Source of the DNA: Pleurocapsa minor GSE-CHR-MK 17-07R | GTDB lineage: Bacteria > Chloroflexota > Anaerolineae > Aggregatilineales > Phototrophicaceae | Direction of reading: 5' to 3' | Assembly (NCBI GenBank): GCA_019359125.1 | Contig: JAHHHY010000001.1 | Location: forward strand, 868,001 to 932,000 | DNA length: 64,000 nucleotides | Part shown: piece by piece, positions 27,494 to 37,015 of the stretch | How positions within the stretch are numbered: the first letter of the stretch is position 1 | Layout: every line of letters begins with the position of its first letter | Notes under the pieces: generated by a model | The model's input: the letters and a program-made list of their open reading frames with translations, nothing else | What the model was told of the DNA's origin: nothing | Database searches by the model: none | Program-made: the position numbers and the translations under genes

Positions 27494-29035
27494 CTATGGG
27501 GGACAGTCCGCATCCCATGAGATGCGATAGACACTCATCTTTTCTCCTCCTGCCACCGCCGCCGCATTCCCTTCTGACTGATATATCAGACACAGACGTG
27601 AATCACGGGTAGCTTCTCCTGGAAGCTGATCGGGCAGCGCCATCAGATACTGCGCGCCCTGCGCCTCAATAAATGCCCACATGGCATCCGCATCCCCGAT
27701 GAGTGGGACGATTTCCGGTGTGACCAGGCCAGCGATGTCCACAATTGGCCGGGGTGCGAAATAGCCCACCGCGCCAATATCATGAACCGCCAGCAGGTCT
27801 TCAGGGGGCACATTGGCAGCGATCCACTGTGCCGGCGCAACCATTTCGTCCTCAATCACACGGACGTCCAGGGCGTAGGCAGACAAGCCCAGCGTGAACA
27901 ACATGAGCACAAACACCAGGGCGGCAGACAACGCCAGCACGCGAGAGAACAACCTCGGCAGTAGTTGTCGACGTGCCTGCACGACCAGCATGACCATGCC
28001 TGCCGCCCCGCACCAGATAAAGGCAGGCAGTGCCGGGATAACATAGCGGCCATGCTGAAAGTTCAGCGGCAGCCACCAGGCATACAGCAGCACCAGGGCG
28101 GGGCCCCATAGCAGCGCAGGCAGCAGCCGAACCATTTGGCGATTGCCTGCCAGCCCACGCGCAACAAAGCTGACCAGCACCACATAGCCGGGAATCAGCA
28201 GCAGTTGGCCGCCTGCCACCAGCGGCAGCGTCATCTGCTGGAAACCCCACCACAGCCCCAGGGCGCGAATCGGCTGGGCATAGGCCTGCTTGGCGGCGGC
28301 GGTATCCGGCAGCAGGCCACCCGTCTGCGCCAGATTAAAGGAGAGATAGGGTGCCAGCACGAGAGCACAGGACACGAGGGCTACCCCGGCAAACACGACC
28401 AGCCTGGCAAATCGGTCGGCGCGCCACGAGGCAGCGATGCACAGCCCGCTGATACCCAGCAGCAGCGCCCCTTCCGGCCGTGCCAGCGTCATCAGCCCGC
28501 CGACAGCCCCGAAGGCGATGCCCAGCCCGATCAGGCGGCGCGTCTCGTCGGCCACTTCACGTGAGCCGGATGCCCACGCCAGCGCAATCGTCGCCATGGT
28601 GAGCGCGCTGAAGACTGCCGTCTCCATGCCGCTGGCGGCCGCCCACACCAGATGCCACGAGAGTACGATTGCGAGGCCGCAGGCCAAGCCGATACCCTTA
28701 TAAGCAGGAAATGCCGCCGATGCCAGCCGCCGACCGATGATCCCCGCCGATGCCAGCGCGGCAGCACCCAGCGCATGGGTCCAGATGAGGAACGGCACCC
28801 CAAGCAGATAGCCTGTCGCCAGCAGCACCGTATACAGCGGCGATGTCGAGGCGGCACTGGGCACGCCGGGCACAAAGGACCACACGCCCGTCTCGGCCAG
28901 ATTGCGCGCATAGGTCTGATGAATCCACGAGTCATCCAGCGGAAAACCGCCCTGCCCTGCGGCTGCATAAATCGCGGTTACCAGCACGGCCAAAAAAGCA
29001 ATCAGGCTGTCAGGGAGCAGGCGACGTAATTTCAT
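27494..29035 (-). CDS. GT-C-type membrane glycosyltransferase-like protein
   Basis: A 513-residue polytopic protein with about ten membrane segments. Near the N-terminus, after the first helix, is GGFPLDDSWIHQTYARNLAETG: an Asp-Asp pair in the first extracytoplasmic loop, the hallmark of GT-C enzymes, which use polyprenyl-phosphate sugars. The C-terminal 90 residues (VIEDEMVAPAQWIAANVPPEDLLAVHDIGAVGYFA region) form a soluble domain seen in many such proteins of this group. Substrate unknown. It is the last gene of a tightly packed eight-gene block; its start overlaps the upstream gene by 26 bases. Confidence 0.75.
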   Translation of the reverse strand: MKLRRLLPDSLIAFLAVLVTAIYAAAGQGGFPLDDSWIHQTYARNLAETGVWSFVPGVPSAASTSPLYTVLLATGYLLGVPFLIWTHALGAAALASAGIIGRRLASAAFPAYKGIGLACGLAIVLSWHLVWAAASGMETAVFSALTMATIALAWASGSREVADETRRLIGLGIAFGAVGGLMTLARPEGALLLGISGLCIAASWRADRFARLVVFAGVALVSCALVLAPYLSFNLAQTGGLLPDTAAAKQAYAQPIRALGLWWGFQQMTLPLVAGGQLLLIPGYVVLVSFVARGLAGNRQMVRLLPALLWGPALVLLYAWWLPLNFQHGRYVIPALPAFIWCGAAGMVMLVVQARRQLLPRLFSRVLALSAALVFVLMLFTLGLSAYALDVRVIEDEMVAPAQWIAANVPPEDLLAVHDIGAVGYFAPRPIVDIAGLVTPEIVPLIGDADAMWAFIEAQGAQYLMALPDQLPGEATRDSRLCLIYQSEGNAAAVAGGEKMSVYRISWDADCPP

Positions 29036-30620
29036 ACACCCTCACACGTTCATCGGAAAAAGGCAGTCGCCGCAGAAACGCGGCCGGCGACTCAAAGGCG
29101 GGTGCCATCTGGACGGTAAGCCCGGCCTGCTCCAGCACAACATAGTCCAGGTCATAAGCTTCCGCAAGCGCAGGAATGACGTCCTGCGGGCTGGCCGGCA
29201 CGACCGCCCCGCCCAGCCCGGTGTAGTAGTACAACGCAGACGGATCGTTAATCATCACGCGGGCATCGGCTGGCAGGAGCGCCGTCAATTCCTGGTAGAA
29301 CGATGGCATCACATCAGAGGCAGGGACGCCGGCGCGTGAGGCGATCAATGCGCTCAGCACGACCGTATAGGCCATCAGCGCAAACGAGAAAAATGCGGTC
29401 GCGCTGGCTGGCCGCCACGACCGCCGACGCTTCGCCACCCACAGCACAGCGTCCGCCGTGCCCAGCAGGCCAAGTACCGCCCAGAAGGGCATCAGCGCAG
29501 AGGCAGCATGCAGCAGGCCGCCGCGCACGCCGGGAAAAGGAAACGCCAGCGTCATGGCAGCATGAATGCCGATTGCGAACAAGAGGAATGGCCACAGGAA
29601 GACCTCGCGCCGCCGCTTCCACGCGCCCAGCAGCATCAGCGGCCCCATCACGATCATGCCTTCCACGGCGATGAAGGTGCCCAGATTGCCAGACAGCAGG
29701 CCGCTGTTTCCGGCGAATGCTTCCCAGCGCGTTTGCACAAACAGCCCCAGCCCGCCAGCCGACCAGAACTTCCCAAGCGACGCTGTTTGCGGCCATACAA
29801 ACAGATCATCGTAGGTCAGAAACCAGGCAGATGCAGTCCCGCCAAGCGGCAGCGGCGTCCCGATTGCACCCAGGTTGCGGGCGAACCAGGGCAGCATCAC
29901 CAGCAGATACAGTCCGGCAAACAGTGCGAGAGACGCCAGAATCATGCGCGCGGACGCCCAACTGCGCACCAGCCCAAGCAGCAGCAGCGCTATACCCACC
30001 AGCAGCATCAGCAGGCCGTCGGGACGGGTGAGATGCGCGCAGGCGGCCAACCCGCCGGCCAGCGCCCACAGGGGTAGCGTGGCACGTCCGCTCTGGGCTG
30101 TAGTCAGCCGATGCAGGCCGATGCCCAGCACAAACATGCACCCGCCGCCCAGCAGCGCATACGGCGCAAACGTATCAGTCGTGCCCCAGAAGCGCGCATA
30201 AAAGCCGCCCCCAAGCACGATGATGCCGGCATACCACGCCGTGCGTACCTGCGCGGCATCCAGCCTGCGCGCAGTCGCGTAGGCGATCAGCGAGGCCCCC
30301 CACAGGCTGAGCGAGAGCAGAAACTGTGCAGCCATGAACGCTTCGCTGCCCGTGATGGCCATGCCGAACGCAGCCATCAGGCTGCTCATTGGCATCCAGT
30401 ACAGGTGCGATGGAAATGTCCCATCCGGGGAAATAGTTGCAGGCGCGCCTGTGTAGGTCCACAGATACGGCTCGTTCAGGCCGCCACCTCTGGCGATACG
30501 AACAGCAGCGTTGTAGTGATAGTATGCATCGGTGAAGGCAGGCGCACGCACAATGCCCGAAGTCATGACCAGTGAGGCGATCAGCGCCAGGATGGCGAAC
30601 CACGACGCCGGGCGTTTCAT
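29010..30620 (-). CDS. GT-C-type membrane glycosyltransferase-like protein
   Basis: A 536-residue polytopic membrane protein. The ATG at 30620 overlaps the TGA of the upstream gene (ATGA) and starts a typical basic N-terminus MKRPASWFAILALIAS. The first outside loop has FTDAYYHYNAAVRIARGGGL, the acidic plus His/Tyr pattern of GT-C enzymes, followed by a second loop motif SHLYWMPMSSLMAA. The last 90 residues are soluble (LLPADARVMINDPSALYYYTGLGG region), resembling the C-domain of the neighbouring gene product. Probably transfers sugar from a lipid-linked donor to an envelope glycan or glycoprotein. Acceptor unknown. Confidence 0.75.
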   Translation of the reverse strand: MKRPASWFAILALIASLVMTSGIVRAPAFTDAYYHYNAAVRIARGGGLNEPYLWTYTGAPATISPDGTFPSHLYWMPMSSLMAAFGMAITGSEAFMAAQFLLSLSLWGASLIAYATARRLDAAQVRTAWYAGIIVLGGGFYARFWGTTDTFAPYALLGGGCMFVLGIGLHRLTTAQSGRATLPLWALAGGLAACAHLTRPDGLLMLLVGIALLLLGLVRSWASARMILASLALFAGLYLLVMLPWFARNLGAIGTPLPLGGTASAWFLTYDDLFVWPQTASLGKFWSAGGLGLFVQTRWEAFAGNSGLLSGNLGTFIAVEGMIVMGPLMLLGAWKRRREVFLWPFLLFAIGIHAAMTLAFPFPGVRGGLLHAASALMPFWAVLGLLGTADAVLWVAKRRRSWRPASATAFFSFALMAYTVVLSALIASRAGVPASDVMPSFYQELTALLPADARVMINDPSALYYYTGLGGAVVPASPQDVIPALAEAYDLDYVVLEQAGLTVQMAPAFESPAAFLRRLPFSDERVRVYEITSPAP

Positions 30621-31867
30621 GCGAGCACAGCTTTCTGGCGCAGCTTCTGATACAGCCCGACGCACGCGCCGACCAGAGTCAGCGTGCGCGCGATGACCAG
30701 GATGGCATACGGCGTCACCAGCGCGCCAGTCATCACGCCACCCGTATCCCCTGTGCGAATCCATAGAAAAGGATACTCGGCAAACGTGACCGCGCTCAGC
30801 AGCACAATCGTCAGGATGCCGTCGCGCGTGGGAAAGGCCAGCAGCAGCAGCGGCACAATCTGCGCCAGCCACTGCGGGCTCCAGCCCTGCGCCTGGAGAA
30901 AGAAAATCACCAGCGTGATGGCGGCAAAATACACCATGCCTTTGTCATCAAAGCGGCGCGTGCGGGCAAAAATCAGCAGGCCGATGGCCGCAGCAGCAGC
31001 CAGGCGCAGCCACCCCGGCACGACGCTGGGATTGCCAATCAGCACAGCGGCATTGGCCGGGTCGAGACGCTCGTCAATACTGCCAAAATTACCCGTGCGA
31101 TAGTTACCGTCCAGCAAGGCCCACACCGTCTGATAGCTGGCTTTGCTGAACTGCGCGGTCACTGACGGAGCGGTCATCGCCGCGTTCTGCACGAACAGCA
31201 GGCCGTACACGACGCCAAACACAGCTCCCGCGACCACGGCCACGCGGGCAAACGATCGCCCCGCCCGATAGCGCAGCAGCGCGCCCAGCAGCAGCGCCGG
31301 GGTGAACTTCACCAGCGCGCCAAAGCCGATCATCGCCCCTGCCCGGAGGTCGCGCCCTTCCAGCAGCCAGCGCAGGCCCAGCAGGAATGTCAGCGCGACC
31401 AGCGGCTCAAACGTCCACCAGATGAGCACCAGCGGCGCGGCCAGCAGCGCATAAATCCAGGCCAGTGCCATACCCGTCTGCGCGCCGTGTATGCGCGACC
31501 CAATCGCACGCACCTGCGCCAGAATCAGCGCATCGCAGGCCAGCATCAGCAGGCCGTACAACATGGCGAAACCGGTGTATCCAGCGCGGCCGCCCAGCTG
31601 AAACAGCAGCACATTCAGCGCAGACGGAACAGGCGGAAACTCGCTCCACCAGTCGCGAAACGGCAGCAGGCCATCGGCGCTCAGCGAGCCGAGCTGAAAA
31701 TAAGTCAGGAAATCACCACCTGCCGTGATGCCGCGTTCGCCGCCATCCAGCACAATCGGCTGGTGAACCACCAGCAGCAGCAGGCGCAGCGAGACAGCGA
31801 GAATCACCAACAGGCGAAAATCGGAGAACAATGCGCTGGGCGAAATCGTCTCAGCTGCCCGCTTCAT
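30617..31867 (-). CDS. DUF2029/GT87-like polyprenol-linked glycosyltransferase
   Basis: A 416-residue protein with about ten membrane helices. Family-type motifs: GGDFLTYFQLGSLSADGLLPFRDWWSEFPPVPSAL in the first outside loop (split here as GGDFLTYF and PFRDWWSEFPP) and GFGALVKFTPALLL in a later helix, both typical of GT87-type mannosyltransferases that use polyprenyl-phosphate-mannose. The TGA overlaps the next gene and its own ATG overlaps the previous one (both ATGA), so synthesis is coupled. Likely part of envelope glycan synthesis. Confidence 0.78.
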   Translation of the reverse strand: MKRAAETISPSALFSDFRLLVILAVSLRLLLLVVHQPIVLDGGERGITAGGDFLTYFQLGSLSADGLLPFRDWWSEFPPVPSALNVLLFQLGGRAGYTGFAMLYGLLMLACDALILAQVRAIGSRIHGAQTGMALAWIYALLAAPLVLIWWTFEPLVALTFLLGLRWLLEGRDLRAGAMIGFGALVKFTPALLLGALLRYRAGRSFARVAVVAGAVFGVVYGLLFVQNAAMTAPSVTAQFSKASYQTVWALLDGNYRTGNFGSIDERLDPANAAVLIGNPSVVPGWLRLAAAAAIGLLIFARTRRFDDKGMVYFAAITLVIFFLQAQGWSPQWLAQIVPLLLLAFPTRDGILTIVLLSAVTFAEYPFLWIRTGDTGGVMTGALVTPYAILVIARTLTLVGACVGLYQKLRQKAVLA

Positions 31868-33336
31868 GAGGCATCCCCGATCGGCTCACGGCGCAGCAGC
31901 AGCGTCGCCAGATCATCCGTCGTGACCGTCTCCCATTCAGGGTCAGCCATCAGCAGGCGGGCCAGACCGCTGCCCGTCTCCACCAGCACGATGTTCACGC
32001 CGTATTCGGTCAACACCTCCGGCGTACGCGAGCCCCCCAGCGCGACATGCAGATAGTCATCGGTCAGGAACGCATCACCGTACAAATCAGTGCGGCCATC
32101 AACAAACACCGGGTATTCCGGCAGCGCATAAATCAGGTAGCCGCCCCAGTTGTAGCTGTTGAACATCGTTCCAGGCGGACGACGCTCCTGAAGGGCGGTC
32201 ACAGCCGCCGTGGGATAGGTGTCGTCCAGCACTTCCTGCACCAGCCGGGGCAGCACCACCGAGGCGACTTTCAGCAGGCAGAAGGCGCCAATCACGACGA
32301 CAATCACGATGTTCAGCGCGCCAGAGAGTGCGGTCACGCGCTGCAGCGGACGCAGCACCCAACCGCGTTCGCGCAGGTAATCGTCCACATGCACGGTAAA
32401 CATCGGCGTGACGGCCACAGCGAATACGGCGATATTGCGCCCAGCCGAAAAGGCCAGAAAGCCGGTGCCCGCCAGTAGGAAGAATTCCGTCCAGGTGATG
32501 CGCTGCCGCGAAAGGCCCAGCGCAGCGGCCGCACCAAACAGCAGCGCAAGAAACGGCCACGTCTGACGCGCGTGAAAATTAGGCGAGTTCCATTCCTGGA
32601 TGAAGTTTTGCAGCGCGCCAATGCCCACCGTCTGAAACGGAACGGCCAGCATTTGCAGGCCATAAGGGTTGATGCACAATGCCACGATGCTGAGTGCAAT
32701 GACGAGCACCAGCCTGCGCAGCTGCGGCCAAGTCAGCACCGTGCGTGGCGTGCGCGCCAGGCGCGAGAGCGTATCGCCCACCAGAAACGCGCCCATAAAG
32801 ATGAAGCCAATGGAGAAGCCGGCGTGTAGGTTGCCCCACACGCCCATGATCGGCACCAGCCACCACAGCCGGTCACGTTTTCCGGGGGTACGCGCCTCAC
32901 TCAAAATCCAGAATACAACCGCGCTGAGGGCAAACGAAAGCATCTGCGGGCGTGGCGACCAGAACACCGCCGCCGTGGCAGCGCACAATATCATCGCAAA
33001 GGCGCGCAGATAGGTGTTTCCCGCGCTCGACTTCCACACGAAAATCAGCCCAATCGTCGCCAGCCCGGCCATGTACACGACCAGGCCAGTGTAGCCGGCC
33101 AGCGACCACGCCGCGTACAGGATCACCTGTGCGCCCCAACTGTGGTTCACCCACGGCGTGCCATCCACGCTGTGCGAGAAAGTGTCGGCCCGGATGATGC
33201 CGTTTTGCAGGGTTTCGCCGCCGCTGCGGATATGCCACCACGTATCTGTATCCAGCGGCACGCGGGCGGCCATCGCAAAAATCAGCATGAACACGATCAG
33301 CGCAACCGTCTTTTCGATGGTAAAACGGCGGATCAT
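31864..33336 (-). CDS. Polytopic GT-C-like membrane protein
   Basis: A 490-residue membrane protein with about ten helices. The first outside loop contains PLDTDTWWHIRSGGETLQNG followed by DGTPWVNHSWGAQ, a pattern shared by a group of uncharacterised GT-C-like proteins. The soluble C-terminus (about 390-490) includes NSYNWGGYLIYALPEYPVFVDGRTD, a motif common to the tail of those proteins. Function is not established; by context a glycan-building enzyme. Overlaps its neighbours on both sides by 4 bases. Confidence 0.7.
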   Translation of the reverse strand: MIRRFTIEKTVALIVFMLIFAMAARVPLDTDTWWHIRSGGETLQNGIIRADTFSHSVDGTPWVNHSWGAQVILYAAWSLAGYTGLVVYMAGLATIGLIFVWKSSAGNTYLRAFAMILCAATAAVFWSPRPQMLSFALSAVVFWILSEARTPGKRDRLWWLVPIMGVWGNLHAGFSIGFIFMGAFLVGDTLSRLARTPRTVLTWPQLRRLVLVIALSIVALCINPYGLQMLAVPFQTVGIGALQNFIQEWNSPNFHARQTWPFLALLFGAAAALGLSRQRITWTEFFLLAGTGFLAFSAGRNIAVFAVAVTPMFTVHVDDYLRERGWVLRPLQRVTALSGALNIVIVVVIGAFCLLKVASVVLPRLVQEVLDDTYPTAAVTALQERRPPGTMFNSYNWGGYLIYALPEYPVFVDGRTDLYGDAFLTDDYLHVALGGSRTPEVLTEYGVNIVLVETGSGLARLLMADPEWETVTTDDLATLLLRREPIGDAS

Positions 33337-34778
33337 ATGCCACTCATGCTGAGGACTTTGCCCACTGTGCGCAGCAGGATATTCACATCCAGCAGCAGCG
33401 ACACGTGGCGCACGTAATACAGGTCATATTGCAGCTTCACCATCGCATCCTCGTCGGTAGAGCCGTAGCTGTAGCGCACCTGTGCCCAGCCGGTCAGGCC
33501 GGGGCGCACGATATGGCGCGTGCGGTAAAACGGGATTTTCTGCATCAGGCGGTCGACATGCTCCGGCCGTTCCGGGCGCGGGCCCACCAGGCTCATATGC
33601 CCGACCAGTACGTTATATAGTTGGGGCAGCTCATCTATGCGCGTCTTGCGCAGAAAACGCCCTACCTGCGTCACACGGGCATCACCCTTCTGGGCAAAGA
33701 CTGCGCCGGTGGCCCGTTCTGCGTTCTGCACCATCGTGCGCAGCTTATAGATCCTGAATATCGCGCCATTTTTGCCCACGCGCTGCTGCGTATAGAAGAT
33801 GGGCCCGGCGCTGTTCAGGCGAATCGCCAGCGCGATAAACGGCAGTATCAGCGCAAAAACCAGCAGGCCGGCCAGCGACAGCCCGACATCGATCAGCCGC
33901 TTCAGCACGCCATAGGCATCCAGATTATCGCCGGATGTGTTCTGCAGAAAGATGACCGCCCAGTCATTGTTGACGTGTTCAACCGGCACCCGGCCGGTGA
34001 TCGCCTCATACAGGATGCTCATGGGCACCACGCGAATGCCGCGTTCATAGGCATCCATCACGCCCTGAAACAGCGATCCATTCAGGCCGCTCGTTTCAGT
34101 CACCACCAGCTCGGTGATGCCGTCGCGCAGGACGAAATTCATCAGGTCGGCGCCAGACCCGACCACCGGCAGGTCGGCAATCGTCGTGCCCACGTCATCC
34201 GGCAGCGCGATCACGCCGCGCAACTCATATTCATCGGTAGCGTATTCGCGCACGGCCTCGATTATAGTTTGTGCAGACCAGCCAGAGCCCACGATCATCG
34301 TCCGCCGGGGCTGGCTGACCCAGCCGACCAGCGCTGGGCGGGCAAAACGCCACATACCGATCAGCGCGAACGAACCAACGCCGTAATACAAGATGAACAG
34401 TCGCGGCAGGGCATCGCGCGGCGAAACAAAAAACACGATCATGTACACGATGACCAGCTGCACCTCAATAATCAGCAGCTTGCCAAACGACTTCCATGGC
34501 TTTGACGCCAGCCGCAGGTCATAAAAATCATTGGCGCGTGCCAGCAGCACCCACAGCAGCACCAGCACCGGGAACCACACCGCCTGCTCCAGCACAAAGC
34601 CCGCCGAGAAGTCGCGTTCGGCCACGGCCGCCCAGATACGCAGCGCCAAGAAGATCGCCGCGCATATCGCCAGCACATCGCCAGCCAGAATCACTAGCTT
34701 GCGCTCTGAAAACTGCAGCTGACGCCCTTTGCGTCGGTTGATCGGGCTGTAATACACGGGGAACTTATTCTCTCTCAT
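33333..34778 (-). CDS. Polyprenyl glycosylphosphotransferase (WcaJ/WbaP-type initiating sugar transferase)
   Basis: A 481-residue enzyme that starts polysaccharide synthesis by moving a sugar-1-phosphate from a nucleotide sugar to undecaprenyl phosphate. Four N-terminal membrane helices, a CoA-binding-like cytoplasmic domain ([17 protein letters not shown]), a further helix, then the catalytic domain: [49 protein letters not shown] and [10 protein letters not shown], all classic for this family. It is the only phosphotransferase in the block, so it probably initiates the repeat unit built by the surrounding GT-C-type enzymes. Confidence 0.93.
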   Translation of the reverse strand: MRENKFPVYYSPINRRKGRQLQFSERKLVILAGDVLAICAAIFLALRIWAAVAERDFSAGFVLEQAVWFPVLVLLWVLLARANDFYDLRLASKPWKSFGKLLIIEVQLVIVYMIVFFVSPRDALPRLFILYYGVGSFALIGMWRFARPALVGWVSQPRRTMIVGSGWSAQTIIEAVREYATDEYELRGVIALPDDVGTTIADLPVVGSGADLMNFVLRDGITELVVTETSGLNGSLFQGVMDAYERGIRVVPMSILYEAITGRVPVEHVNNDWAVIFLQNTSGDNLDAYGVLKRLIDVGLSLAGLLVFALILPFIALAIRLNSAGPIFYTQQRVGKNGAIFRIYKLRTMVQNAERATGAVFAQKGDARVTQVGRFLRKTRIDELPQLYNVLVGHMSLVGPRPERPEHVDRLMQKIPFYRTRHIVRPGLTGWAQVRYSYGSTDEDAMVKLQYDLYYVRHVSLLLDVNILLRTVGKVLSMSGI

Positions 34779-37015
34779 GCTGCCGTACTGTCTCTATTGT
34801 AAGCGCTCCTGAGCCTGTCCCCCATAAAGAGCGTCACCAGCAGCACAAGTCCGCCCAGCGAGACAAACACCGCGGGGGTCAGCCATACAGGCTGATAACT
34901 GAAGACGACCTCGTGCGTCCCGGCAGGCAGGGGGACAGCGCGGAAGGCCAGATTTGCGCGAATGATATCAGCGGTTTCGCCGTCAATGGTCGCACGCCAG
35001 CCAGGATAGAATGTATCACTCGTGACCAGCCAGCCGGGGGCATCGCTGACAACCGTGAACCCCTGTCTATTGGCCAACTCAGTAACCCGTGCATTCCCTT
35101 CTAGAGTACCCTCTGCCTGCCCTGCCCCGGTCAGAATAACCTGCCTCGACGGGTCAAAAGCAGGATTCGCCAGCAGCGCAAAGGCTTCCTCATCGTCCCC
35201 CGCAAAGATGGCTTCCGTCACGAAAAAGGCGCGCGCGTCCGATTCGAAGATGGTGACGCCGTCAAGATCGCGACGCTCGGTGATGCCAGCCGCGCGATGC
35301 AGGCCGTCATGCGCCGGATGTGCTTCCAGCAGGCGCACAAAGGCGGCATAGTGTGCCGGCAGCAGCGGATCAAAATTGTTGAACAGCCGCGTCCCGGTAA
35401 TTAGATTCACATTCGGCAGGCGGCTGGCGACGATCTCGGCATGGCGCCCCAAGGAAGCAGGATAATCCTCAAACCTGAAATACTCACCATAGGCAGTCTG
35501 CTCGACCGCCTCAGCAGTCCAGTAGATGCGACCATCGCTGACAGCAGCTTCTCTGGCCGCGCTGTCGCCAACGGCCTCCATCACATTCAGGCCGTTGTGC
35601 GCCACGGCAAGGTCGAGCGCGACCAGCCCGATTATGGCCAGCGGCCAGCGGTTGCTCCTGGCCGTACGTCCGTGCTGCAGGCGAATGGCGACGGTATACG
35701 CAATGCCGACGGTTCCAGTCAGGCAAAGGGCGCGCATGAGCACGGCACTGGGCTCACGTGAGGATAATCCGGCGCCGGCCCAGCCAACGCCACCCACCAG
35801 CGCCAGCGCGACGCTCACGATTTGCAGGCGGCGCACGACGCGCATCGATTTCCGCGAGCCAGTCCACCATGTCAGGCCGAAGGCCGCCAGCACGCACCCT
35901 GCGATGACCACCCAGATCAGCCAGCGCGCAGGCGCCTGGAACAGATCGAAGGTTGGGATATTCCGGTACAGGAACGGAAACACGGGCGTGCGGTCGCCCA
36001 GCGCAAACAGTAGCCCAATCGCCCACAAGACGACCCAGAAGACGACATCGCCTCGCTTTCCCGCCGCTCCGTGTCGCAACCCTTGCCACGCGGCAGAGAC
36101 TGCGGCGCTGATCGGCAGCAGGCCAATATACGCAGCCACCTCAAAGTAGGCCCCGCCGGTCAGGAAGGACCCGTCTGCGGGGGTGCCAAACAGATTCGGC
36201 GATAAAAACGTGAGCAGGCTAAGCGGAGACAAGCTGTAATTCATAGCAAACGCAAAATCGACGCCGTCGCTGCGCTGCGAGACGCTCAGCAGTTCAGCGG
36301 TCGCGGACAGCTGCACAGCCGATACCGCCAGCGCGACCAGCCCGCCTAACGCCAGCGGCAGCAGTCGCAGCGGCTTTCTGAGCTGAACGACGCGCCACAG
36401 AGAAAACAAGCCAACCAGCAACCCGGCATACCACATCGTCTGCGCGTGTCCCGCCAGCAGGCCAAACGCGACAAACAGCGAAAACCAGCCCGCATCACGC
36501 AGCCGGCCAGCAGACAAAACGCGTTGGGCCGCCCACAGCATCCACGGGATCCAGGTCGCGGCCAGGATGATCGGATATGTGCCCAGCCGGGCGACCATAT
36601 AGCCACTCAGCGCAAAGGCCACACCGGCTGCCGATGCGCCCAGCACATTGGCACCCAGCGCCCGCGTCAGCAGCGTCATGCCCGCGCCTGCGGCCAGCAG
36701 ATGCAGCACGGCCAGCACGCTCATCGACCAGGCAGCAGGCAGTAAAAATGTGACCCAATTCGGCGGATACAGCAGCGCGCTCTGGTAATTGGCCAGCAGC
36801 GGCGCGCCTCCGCCATTGAGCAGGTTCCACAGGGGAAACTGTCCATCAGCAAGCTGAACCGCGGCCAGCTCGCGCCAGGGCACAAATTGCAGCGTCGGCA
36901 GTCCCCACGTAAATGACGCACCGGCCAGCAGCGGCCAGAACAGCACCCCCAGCGCCAGCATCAGGATGGGCATCCACGCCCAGGCAGACCAATCTCGTCT
37001 CACAGCCGCCGCCAT
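34775..37015 (-). CDS. YfhO-family membrane protein
   Basis: A 746-residue protein with about 12 membrane helices and a soluble C-terminal part. Family marks: FPLWNLLNGGGAPLLANYQSALLYPPNW near residue 65, GLLAGHAQTMWYA near 190, and the tail GWRATIDGETADIIRANLAFRAVPLPAGTHEVVFSYQP typical of YfhO proteins (quoted in parts). YfhO members are linked to lipoteichoic acid glycosylation in Firmicutes, so a glycan role is likely here. The start may be ATG 37015 or GTG 37024; both overlap the previous gene, and no good ribosome binding site decides. Confidence 0.82.
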   Translation of the reverse strand: MAAAVRRDWSAWAWMPILMLALGVLFWPLLAGASFTWGLPTLQFVPWRELAAVQLADGQFPLWNLLNGGGAPLLANYQSALLYPPNWVTFLLPAAWSMSVLAVLHLLAAGAGMTLLTRALGANVLGASAAGVAFALSGYMVARLGTYPIILAATWIPWMLWAAQRVLSAGRLRDAGWFSLFVAFGLLAGHAQTMWYAGLLVGLFSLWRVVQLRKPLRLLPLALGGLVALAVSAVQLSATAELLSVSQRSDGVDFAFAMNYSLSPLSLLTFLSPNLFGTPADGSFLTGGAYFEVAAYIGLLPISAAVSAAWQGLRHGAAGKRGDVVFWVVLWAIGLLFALGDRTPVFPFLYRNIPTFDLFQAPARWLIWVVIAGCVLAAFGLTWWTGSRKSMRVVRRLQIVSVALALVGGVGWAGAGLSSREPSAVLMRALCLTGTVGIAYTVAIRLQHGRTARSNRWPLAIIGLVALDLAVAHNGLNVMEAVGDSAAREAAVSDGRIYWTAEAVEQTAYGEYFRFEDYPASLGRHAEIVASRLPNVNLITGTRLFNNFDPLLPAHYAAFVRLLEAHPAHDGLHRAAGITERRDLDGVTIFESDARAFFVTEAIFAGDDEEAFALLANPAFDPSRQVILTGAGQAEGTLEGNARVTELANRQGFTVVSDAPGWLVTSDTFYPGWRATIDGETADIIRANLAFRAVPLPAGTHEVVFSYQPVWLTPAVFVSLGGLVLLVTLFMGDRLRSAYNRDSTAA